64,000 nt of DNA from Orientia tsutsugamushi str. Boryong. Its GTDB lineage: Bacteria > Pseudomonadota > Alphaproteobacteria > Rickettsiales > Rickettsiaceae. Below the pieces are notes generated by a model. That model made no database searches and was not told where the DNA came from. It saw only the letters and a list, made by a program, of their open reading frames with translations. Position numbers and translations under genes: made by a program. Positions 57,349 to 64,000 of the stretch are shown here, in pieces. How positions within the stretch are numbered: position 1 is the first letter of the stretch; every line of letters starts with the position of its first letter. The stretch spans positions 1,054,001 through 1,118,000 of the forward strand of contig NC_009488.1 in NCBI RefSeq assembly GCF_000063545.1, in the 5' to 3' direction.

Positions 57349-57848
57349 AAACGTCAGTTTAGGATAAGAAAAAGTATGAAAGGTATAATACAAAAGGTCT
57401 ACAAAAGATATTGTGTAATATCTTTAAATATAGTTTCAATTAATAACAGTTTATTTATTGCTCACATGTCTGTAAATGCAATTTTAGAATAAGAAACAAT
57501 TAGAAATATGTAATATACAAGTGTTATAATGGTGAATGTTAAGGTTATTAAGTATAGTATTATGAAAGAATATTTGTAGAAATATGAGCAATAAATAAAC
57601 GGTTATTAATTGAAACTACAGATAATGTATAATTATACATTAGACCTCTTTCGAAACTGGTTAACGTAGTTCAAAATTATAAATGCAAGAGATCAAATTA
57701 AATCTAAGACCGAATCTTTTACGTCTATTTCGATATTTATCAGCGATAATTTTGAACTACGTTAACCAGTTTCGAAAGAGGTCTATTATCTCTTGTATAC
57801 CTTTTATTCACTACCTTTCATATTTTCTCTTATCTTAAATTAGCGTTT
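57349..57848. mobile_element. Segment bounded by IS982-type ends
   Basis: Opposed IS982-like terminal repeats at about 57349-57368 (AACGTCAGTTTAGGATAAG) and 57829-57848 (CTTATCTTAAATTAGCGTTT) enclose 500 bp without transposase. The interior contains the palindromic repeat 57641-57785. It may be an internally deleted IS982 copy. Confidence 0.5.
57641..57785. repeat. Palindromic repeat (MITE-like), uninterrupted, inverted
   Basis: 145-bp copy of the palindrome, inverted relative to 28626-28770, with an intact intron target (on the minus strand TTCGGTCTTAGATTT). Both arms are full. Confidence 0.8.
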
Positions 57849-57945
57849 ATAACTATGAAATGCTAAAAATTAATTTAGAGCAATGATAAATTTATTATAT
57901 TTTTCTGATAAAAAGATGAAAGAAAAAGTAACATATCTAAATAGA

Positions 57946-58022
57946 TGGTGGGCTTGAGAAGACTTGAACTTCCGACCTCACGTTTATCAGACGTGTGCTC
58001 TAACCAGCTGAGCTACAAACCC
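57946..58022 (-). tRNA. trnI-GAU: tRNA-Ile(GAU)
   Basis: A 77-nt tRNA with acceptor GGGTTTG/CAAGCCC, discriminator A and encoded CCA (57946-57948). D-arm region TAGCTCAGCTGGTTAGAGC, anticodon loop CTGATAA giving GAU, T-arm AGTTCAAGTCT. Its 3' end faces the integrase remnant, as expected for an integration target. Confidence 0.95.
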
Positions 58023-58235
58023 ACTATTTTATATAACAAATAAGGCTTGATATTATCAAAAAACGCCATTGTAATAACTTACACATATTTAATTGTAATA
58101 TATTCCAATGATTTTAAGAATCAAATATTATTTTTTACACACAGTATAATAATGTTGATTTCATGTAAAAAAGTATAGGAATAGCAATAAAAAAATTATG
58201 TTCTTTATTTATATAGAACACATTTGTATTAAATA

Positions 58236-58268
58236 CAGGCGTAATAAAAAAAATTGTTATTACGCCTG
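58236..58268. other. 12-bp hairpin
   Basis: CAGGCGTAATAA and its exact complement TTATTACGCCTG around a 9-nt A/T loop. It may be a terminator or small repeat; no gene directly precedes it on either strand. Confidence 0.45.
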
Positions 58269-58303
58269 GAATAGATACCATGTTAAAAATCAAGAAAAGA
58301 TAA

Positions 58304-58344
58304 AATAATTTTATAAAAAAGATGTGAGTTTTTATAAAATTATT
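58304..58344. repeat. Long perfect hairpin repeat, copy 2
   Basis: 16-bp perfect arms (AATAATTTTATAAAAA and complement), 9-nt loop; partner of 42305-42353, sharing also the left flank from about 58272. It directly precedes intron debris. Confidence 0.6.
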
Positions 58345-58382
58345 AAGCTAGCAGGTAAGCGCAGTAGCACTTTTTCTCCCAA

Positions 58383-58623
58383 AGAGCCGTACAAGCGAAT
58401 TACTCCGCATACAACTCAAGCATATGATGTATATGAACATTTTCACCATTATCTGTTAAATCAAAACAAATAAGACATTTACCTTTTTGTTTACACCAAA
58501 GAATCTACCTGATTTTAAACAAGCACTTAGGGATATCAGCTTGACATTTTTATGCAAATATTCTCTAAGTTTTGAATTATTATGAGAAGATTTACTTTTG
58601 ACTGGAGTATATCGTTTAATCAT
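58383..58623 (-). pseudogene. Remnant of a second group II intron: HNH end and domain V
   Basis: On the minus strand a frame from 58623 (MIKRYTPVKSKSSHNNSKL) runs, with frame breaks, into KQKGKCLICFDLTDNGENVH followed by IHHML, the zinc/HNH endonuclease end of a group II intron protein (CxxC, HIHH). This is followed at 58383-58417 by GAGTTGTATGCGG...TTGTACGGCTC, a domain V-like hairpin. The sequence differs from the three RT-bearing introns here, so it is another lineage. The HNH domain is cut short by the junction with domain V. Confidence 0.6.
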
Positions 58624-58793
58624 TGTTCATTGTAATTTCTATAGATATAGATCTTTTATTCTCTCAATATTCCATGAGAGACTTTTTTTCCATTCTATTA
58701 ATATTCATTTTTTAAACAACTTTATAGAGCCTTTAGACTGTTTAACTAGTAAAGCTACACTTCTTCTTGTACTATTGATGTTATATTGTTGAA

Positions 58794-58872
58794 TAGACCT
58801 CTGTCGAAACTGGTTAAGGTAGTTCAAAATTATTTCTGATAAATATCGAAATAGACGTAAAAGATTCGGTCT
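58794..58872. repeat. Left half of palindromic repeat, 5' of intron 3
   Basis: TAGACCTCTGTCGAAACTGG to GATTCGGTCT, broken at the intron start exactly as at 53799. Confidence 0.8.
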
Positions 58873-60826
58873 GTGCGTCAAGAAAAGGTGAATTAATCTT
58901 ACTGGTGAAAGTCCAGTTATGGAAGGAGAAGCTAGATCCACCGTATAGCGAGTCTTGTGCTGCTGAAGGTAACGACAGTAGTAAAGCGTAGACAGTGAAA
59001 CATTCGAGCCGAAACCAAATGGTGAACGTGATATCCCCGAAAGGCTTATATAGTGGAAGCCGATATGTTAGACTACATAGTAGGCAAAAGAAGATTGGAG
59101 GTCAAACTAGTAAAAAAAAACCCAAAAATTTTCAACCACCGGGGTCGCAGGCGTCAGCGAGTTTGTAAAGATTAATGACACAACTTGAGAAGTCCTTATA
59201 ACTCTTACGTAATTAAGTAAGTATTCAAAGTACAAGTGGTGAAACATAAGGCTTTGGAGATGGTGTAAGGATGGCTGAGTTAGCCATAGTAGTGATGAAA
59301 CCTAGTAATGTGGGTGGAGCAAAGGGTTAGCAGAAAAGTAAGAATGCAAGAGGGAAACAATGGCTGTACACAGCATAGACAGAAATACATGGTTAACGAA
59401 ACTTGAGCGTATAAAGTTGCTATCATCGAAAAATCAAGACATAAAGTTTAATAATCTAAATCAAGACATAAAGTTTAATAATCTTGGACATATCATTGAT
59501 TTAAAGATGTTAGAAGAACAATATAAGGAACTCGATAGCAAGAAAGCGATAGGAATAGATGGTATAACCAAAGAGGATTATGGTAAGAAGTTGAAAGCAA
59601 ATCTGCTCTCGCTTCTTACTAGAATTTGCAATGGGAAATATCAGGCTAAACCTGCACGAATAACAGAAATTCCAAAAGAAGATGGAGGCAAAAGACCTTT
59701 GGTAATATCATGTTTTGAAGATAAGATAATCGAGTCTACAGTAAGCAAGATACTAAACTCTGTGTTTGAGCAAATATTCTTAAAGTATTCATATGGATTT
59801 CGACCTAAATTAAATGCACACGACGCTTTAAGGGAGTTAAATAGACTTACGTATAACTTCAATAAAGGGGCTATAGTAGAGATTGATATAACAAAGTGTT
59901 TCAATACAATCAAGCATTGTGAGTTGATGGAATTTCTAAGAAAGAGAATATCTGACAAGAAATTTCTAAGACTAGTTATGAAACTGATTGAAACACCAAT
60001 CATAGAAAATGGTACTATAGTTACTAACAAAGAAGGTTGTCGTCAAGGATCAATAGTTTCACCAATTCTGGCAAATGTCTTTCTGCATTATGTTATAGAT
60101 AGCTGGTTTGCAAAAATCAGCAAAGAAAACTTAATGGGACAAACAGGAATGGTGAGGTACTGCGACGATATGGTATTTGTCTTTGAAAAGGAAACAGATG
60201 CGAAAAGGTTTTATGATGTTTTGCCTAAAAGGTTAAATAAGTATGGGCTAAATATCAATGAAGCTAAATCACAAATGATAAAATCTGGTAGAGACCATGC
60301 TGCAAATTTAGCCAAACAAGGCAAGAAGATCACAAGTTATAATTTTCTTGGATTTACTTGCTATTGTGGTAAATCAAGATTTGGCACAACATGGAGACTA
60401 AAATATACCTCAAGAAGAGATCGTTTTACTGAGAAACTGAAAGGACTGAGAAAATATTTGCGTGGTCAGCTAAATACGCAAGACAAAACGCAGGCATTAT
60501 CACAAGTCATTAGAGTTATTAGGTGAATGGATCAACTATCATGGTATATCTGATAATAAAAGACGAGTAAGTTCATTTATCAACCAAAGTAAACGGGCAA
60601 TATATAACTGGTTTAATAGAATGGGAGGAAAACGTAAGATGAATTGGAAAAGACTAACCGAGATACTTAAAAGAGTAAATTTTCCTAAAATTGGAAAGAT
60701 TGTCTCAATGTTCTAGACAACAAATAAGGCATAATGCTTATCTTATTTTTGAGAGCCGGATGCGGTAATTCTGCAAGTCCGGTTCTGAGGAGGGGCCTAA
60801 TTGAGCAATTGGTTAGGTCTACTCAC
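58873..60826 (+). mobile_element. Group II intron, second full-length copy
   Basis: Almost identical to 53800-55750: GTGCG start, RT 59360-60526, domain V-like hairpin and CTACTCAC end. Differences concentrate around 59031-59055 and in a run of As near 59112. It sits at the same site and orientation within another palindrome copy. Confidence 0.88.
59360..60526 (+). CDS. ltrA: Group II intron reverse transcriptase, second copy
   Basis: 388 residues, differing from the copy at 54284 by a few substitutions (for example GKRPLV in place of GKRHLV, and CYCGKSRFGTTW in place of CYWRKSRFGITW). It has the same RT motifs including RYCDDMVF, the same NQDIKFNNL duplication and the same frame end at VIRVIR, with the maturase tail LGEWINYHG in another frame. 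It is probably the most recent of the three copies or close to it. Confidence 0.88.
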   Translation: MAVHSIDRNTWLTKLERIKLLSSKNQDIKFNNLNQDIKFNNLGHIIDLKMLEEQYKELDSKKAIGIDGITKEDYGKKLKANLLSLLTRICNGKYQAKPARITEIPKEDGGKRPLVISCFEDKIIESTVSKILNSVFEQIFLKYSYGFRPKLNAHDALRELNRLTYNFNKGAIVEIDITKCFNTIKHCELMEFLRKRISDKKFLRLVMKLIETPIIENGTIVTNKEGCRQGSIVSPILANVFLHYVIDSWFAKISKENLMGQTGMVRYCDDMVFVFEKETDAKRFYDVLPKRLNKYGLNINEAKSQMIKSGRDHAANLAKQGKKITSYNFLGFTCYCGKSRFGTTWRLKYTSRRDRFTEKLKGLRKYLRGQLNTQDKTQALSQVIRVIR

Positions 60827-60893
60827 ATAGTTTTAATTTGATCTCTGACATTTATAATTTTGAACTACCTTAGCCAGTTTCGAACGAGGTCTA
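60827..60893. repeat. Right half of palindromic repeat, 3' of intron 3
   Basis: From the intron 3' end to CGAACGAGGTCTA, matching 55751-55817 nearly exactly. Confidence 0.78.
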
Positions 60894-61279
60894 TTGTATT
60901 ATCAAGCAATTTTGTTAACGTTTATCTGATAGTGGTAGACACAAAATGCTTATCCTTATTGTTTCTATACGTAAATTATTACTCCATACAAATACTGTAT
61001 TCTTTCCTATTCTAAAACGTTTTGATACTGATTCAAAACTAATTTTCTTTCTTTATGTTATTGTTCAGCACTTTTTTCCAAAATCTATAGTATATGTCAT
61101 ACTAATTACTTGTTCACTACATCTTATTACTATAATTGTTTTATAGTAGTTTAGCTATATTTCCATTATATCGAACTTTGGTAATAAAAAATAATTGTAT
61201 AATTTAATTAATTAAAGTAACATTGATCTCAATTTAAAATTGAAAATACCAGTTTAACTAAGATTAAGATGTAATCAAT
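60894..61279. other. Intergenic before ankyrin gene
   Basis: 386 bp, AT-rich. A 66-residue frame (60946-61146) is hydrophobic and unsupported. It probably contains the ankyrin gene promoter, but I cannot fix one. No RNA gene is seen. Confidence 0.4.
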
Positions 61280-62767
61280 ATGAATACTGCTTTGAGTTTT
61301 GCTATTAAGCGTGGTGATGTAAAGGCTGTACTAGATATTTTAAATACAAATCCTGGTCTTGTTAATTTTCAACAAGATGGCGATTTCAAAACTCCTCTAC
61401 ATACATCAGTTGAGAATAAACAATCAGAAATTACTAAGGTGCTATTAGAGCGTAATGCTAATGTCACACTGCAAGATAAGGATGGAAACGCACCATTGCA
61501 TTTTGCTGCTAGGGATCACAATTTAAGAATGACTGAAACACTGTTAAGTTATGGTAATGCTATTGTTGATATACAAAACAACAATGGGCAGACTCCTTTA
61601 CACCTAGCATCAACAAGACCACGCACTTACCAAGGTCCTTCCGACTTGCTAAGTACAGAATCACTAAAGATTGCTCAAGCATTATTAACTCATGGTGCAA
61701 AAGTTAATTTACAAGATGATAATGGTAATACAGCTTTACATTACGCTACAAACAGTTTTCACCACCTAGAGATAACTGAGATATTGTTAAATCATGGTGC
61801 CAATGTTAATGCGCAAAATAATCTTGGTGATACTGCTTTGCATCGTGCTGCAAAAAATGGACTCCTACCTACTGTTGTTTGTTTATTGAAAAGTGGTGCA
61901 AACGTGCATTTAAAAGGTGAAAATGGTAACAGTGTTTTACATTGTGCTGCGCAGCAAGGCCGTGGTCCAAATGAAAAAATTGTAAAAGCTGTATTACATC
62001 ATGGAGCTGATGTTAATGCACGAAACAATGATGGTAGCACTCCGTTACATCATGCTGCTGAAAAAATACATGATCCATTACCAGCTATTCAAGCTTTATT
62101 AAAGCATGGTGCTGATATTAATGCATGTGATGGCAGAGGTTGTACACCGCTGAATAATGCTATTTCATCTAGTTCGATCATCAATATGCAAACAGGAATT
62201 CCTGAATTTTTAACTTCTCATATTACCAAGTTAGAATATTCTAGTGATAAAAAGACTAGTTCAGCAGGTAGCCTAACAAATCAGCAACTTATACAACAAT
62301 CATCAACTCTTAGTGAGTATAAGCTGGCGTGTGAAAAAGAACTAAAAGAATTAAGTAACATCAAAGTTGGTGGTGGCCAAAAAAGTATGTTGAGTGCTTT
62401 TCTTGCTAATACAACAAATGATAATGAATCATCAAGATATATACATGATCCTAAAGTTCAAGAAATTTATGAATGTTGTGAAGAAAAATTTCCTATATAT
62501 TCCGGTGCCCTCAAAGAACATATAGATGCAGGAAGTACTAGAAACCAGCTGCTACATGGGGCACTTGAATCAATGGATGATATATGTAAAGAACAGCTTA
62601 AAGAGCATTCTACGGAAAGCAAGGTAGGTTGGGATACTATACCACCTGAAGTTAAATTTAATATACTAAAGCATCTGAGTAATGAAGATTTATCAAAAAT
62701 TCAACAAAATAAGACAAGCGAAGCTAAGAAAAAAGATCCTCAGCCTTCAGGTCACAGATGCATATAA
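61280..62767 (+). CDS. Ankyrin-repeat protein with C-terminal F-box-like motif
   Basis: A 495-residue protein with about eight ankyrin repeats in residues 1-300 (consensus DGNTPLHHAA...LLKHGADIN). A non-repeat linker follows. The C-terminal stretch WDTIPPEVKFNILKHLSNED (about 450-470) resembles an F-box/PRANC motif. Orientia secretes Ank proteins of this layout through its type 1 system, and F-box members recruit host SCF ubiquitin ligase (established for the family; not shown for this gene). The end is lysine-rich. No defects are seen. Confidence 0.9.
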   Translation: MNTALSFAIKRGDVKAVLDILNTNPGLVNFQQDGDFKTPLHTSVENKQSEITKVLLERNANVTLQDKDGNAPLHFAARDHNLRMTETLLSYGNAIVDIQNNNGQTPLHLASTRPRTYQGPSDLLSTESLKIAQALLTHGAKVNLQDDNGNTALHYATNSFHHLEITEILLNHGANVNAQNNLGDTALHRAAKNGLLPTVVCLLKSGANVHLKGENGNSVLHCAAQQGRGPNEKIVKAVLHHGADVNARNNDGSTPLHHAAEKIHDPLPAIQALLKHGADINACDGRGCTPLNNAISSSSIINMQTGIPEFLTSHITKLEYSSDKKTSSAGSLTNQQLIQQSSTLSEYKLACEKELKELSNIKVGGGQKSMLSAFLANTTNDNESSRYIHDPKVQEIYECCEEKFPIYSGALKEHIDAGSTRNQLLHGALESMDDICKEQLKEHSTESKVGWDTIPPEVKFNILKHLSNEDLSKIQQNKTSEAKKKDPQPSGHRCI

Positions 62768-62984
62768 TTTAATAGATTAATCACAAAATTAACAGCTTAA
62801 AAAGACAAAAAAATTTATTGTGATAACTTAAGAGTTAGAAGAGTTATATTATAAATCTGGTTTACACTTTAACATTAGGCTGTGAATTTGTTTATAGCAA
62901 TTAATATGCAGTATCATTAAATTAGAGCTGATATTATCACTACCTTTTGACTTTAGAATAATATGATGTATAGCTAAACCAGCA

Positions 62985-63110
62985 TAAAACAGTTATGTTA
63001 TATACTTTTCAAAAAATGGTCTAAGTCATAGTGATATTTCATTCTGCTTGATTTAGCTTGAAACAATTTTTTCAATAAGATTTAAATCAGAGGAATAAGG
63101 AGGTAAATAC
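62985..63110 (-). mobile_element. IS630-family transposase 3' end remnant
   Basis: Minus-strand sequence reading YLPPYSSDLNLIEKIVSS (near 63090-63040) matches the C-terminal DDE region of IS630 transposases and the remnant at 42130-42240, including the flank ending in AAAGTATATAAC. Other parts are absent or too decayed. Confidence 0.6.
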
Positions 63111-63554
63111 ACAATAAAAGTATTTTTGAGTCTTACATATAAGCTATATTTATCAAAAAGTGTTAACCAATCGATAAACAGTAATATTATATAATATAAG
63201 TTTTCATAAAACAGTTATGGTTAAGTTTCTAATAGAATCTGTAGGTTGTAATTTGTTATATCTGCTAACTTATTCAAGATTTAAATCTAATTCAGTATTA
63301 TTGGTTTAAAGTTGAAAATAAAATACGTAAAGTAGTTTACTTAATTTAGCGGCTTTTTTGATCCTGTCTCTTTTACTTTACAATCTGTAACTTCTTTTCC
63401 TAATTAAGCGACATCTAGCTCGAATTATTAATCACATAATTGATATGATTATGAGTTTTATCGTTTCAGTAATGATGTACAGACTTGCAAATCTGTACCA
63501 TAAACTTTAATATCAAAGAATAATAAATTATTATTCTAAATTTAGTGAGTCCAA
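63111..63554. other. Intergenic before pepA
   Basis: 444 bp with little recognisable content. Some of it may be further IS630 debris; the CTTTACAATCTG-type sequences show no family. I see no gene. Confidence 0.4.
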
Positions 63555-64000
63555 ATGATTATAAATTTTATACAAACAGATAGTCAGAATTTTTTTAATT
63601 GCTTAGAAGGAATAAATAAAACAGATGTTACAGATATATCCAATAGTCAGTCTATATGTTTATTGATTGGTTCAGATTTAGTGTTAACAGATAGCATGTT
63701 ACAGCTTGATCAGCAATGTGGTGGAATTATATCAAAATTTTTGCAACAAAATACGAAGAATAAGCAAATATTTAGTGGCAAGTTTGGTGAAATTAAATTT
63801 TTAACTATTGCTAACGGTGAAGAGATTAAAAATATAATTTTGTTAGGTATTGGCCAAAGTAATCAACTGAAGGAGTTTCAAATTCAGGAACTAGGAGGAA
63901 TTATACAAAAATCGATTGCTGCAAATACAATAATGGATGTAATAATTTTGGTGGATTATGATATTAGTAATTACAACAGATTTAAAATTGCATCATTGAT
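63555..64000 (+). CDS. pepA: Leucyl aminopeptidase PepA, N-terminal part (cut by window end)
   Basis: The first 148 residues of a cytosolic M17 aminopeptidase. The sequence begins MIINFIQTDSQNFFNCLEG and continues FGEIKFLTIANGEEIKNIIL and LLGIGQSNQLKEFQIQELGG, the N-terminal domain of PepA. The zinc-binding catalytic domain lies beyond the window. The ATG at 63555 has only a weak GTGAG ribosome binding site nearby. The gene runs off the right end. Confidence 0.8.
   Translation, partial: MIINFIQTDSQNFFNCLEGINKTDVTDISNSQSICLLIGSDLVLTDSMLQLDQQCGGIISKFLQQNTKNKQIFSGKFGEIKFLTIANGEEIKNIILLGIGQSNQLKEFQIQELGGIIQKSIAANTIMDVIILVDYDISNYNRFKIASL

Noticed and set aside
56405-57492. Small plus-strand frames at 56405, 57122 and 57247
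   Set aside because: Antisense to integrase remnants or within IS debris.
60946-61146. A 66-residue hydrophobic plus-strand frame
   Set aside because: No ribosome binding site, no family match and typical of AT-rich non-coding sequence.

Overview
This window looks like a chromosomal piece of Orientia tsutsugamushi (Rickettsiales), inferred from the sequence alone. It is very AT-rich. It carries a decayed copy of the Rickettsiales amplified genetic element (RAGE: F-type tra genes plus a Ti-type TraA/TraD pair, an integrase, and SpoT-like, histidine-kinase-like, TPR and ankyrin cargo). It is crowded with IS982, IS630 and group II intron copies and palindromic repeats. Between these lie Rickettsiales housekeeping genes: isc operon, ftsA, rpoD, dnaG, dprA, a peroxiredoxin and pepA.

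Layout. (1) 1-23475: a RAGE, cargo first. There is an unknown protein, two degenerate histidine-kinase-like proteins, a small SpoT-type hydrolase and another unknown. Then come Ti-type traD, a divergent oriT-like spacer, frameshifted traA, a duplicated Toprim protein and an Rpn-type nuclease. The F-type transfer operon follows on the minus strand, transcribed traL-E-K-B-V-(C and W missing)-U-trbC-N-F-H-G-TPR-D, next to a frameshifted tyrosine integrase. Most tra genes carry frameshifts, stops or deletions, so this copy is unlikely to conjugate by itself. (2) 23476-28770: IS982 remnants, two unknown proteins, a 5'-truncated group II intron and palindromic repeats. (3) 28856-41120: conserved core. 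It holds iscR-iscS-like-iscS-iscU-iscA-hscB-hscA-fdx on the minus strand, with an IscR-box-like site over the predicted promoter, then an alpha/beta hydrolase, tRNA-Ser(UGA), ftsA, a secreted unknown, a membrane glycosyltransferase and a small membrane protein. (4) 41369-46575: IS remnants and a second shattered RAGE (DnaA-like initiator, dnaB lacking its Walker A, truncated integrase, stranded SpoT leader). (5) 46845-53171: rpoD-dnaG, dprA and a 2-Cys peroxiredoxin. (6) 53440-60893: integrase remnants, tRNA-Ile(GAU), debris of a second intron family, and two full group II introns, each sitting inside a copy of one 145-bp palindromic repeat. (7) 61280-64000: an ankyrin-repeat protein with a C-terminal F-box-like motif, then the start of pepA.

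How the parts relate. The isc genes form a complete Fe-S assembly operon that is probably autoregulated by IscR. The RAGE genes together describe a mating apparatus (pilus, core channel, coupling protein, relaxase) with a cargo of putative signalling and host-interaction proteins, now decaying. The intron-in-palindrome nesting, the repeated leaders and the decay pattern are the most distinctive signals.
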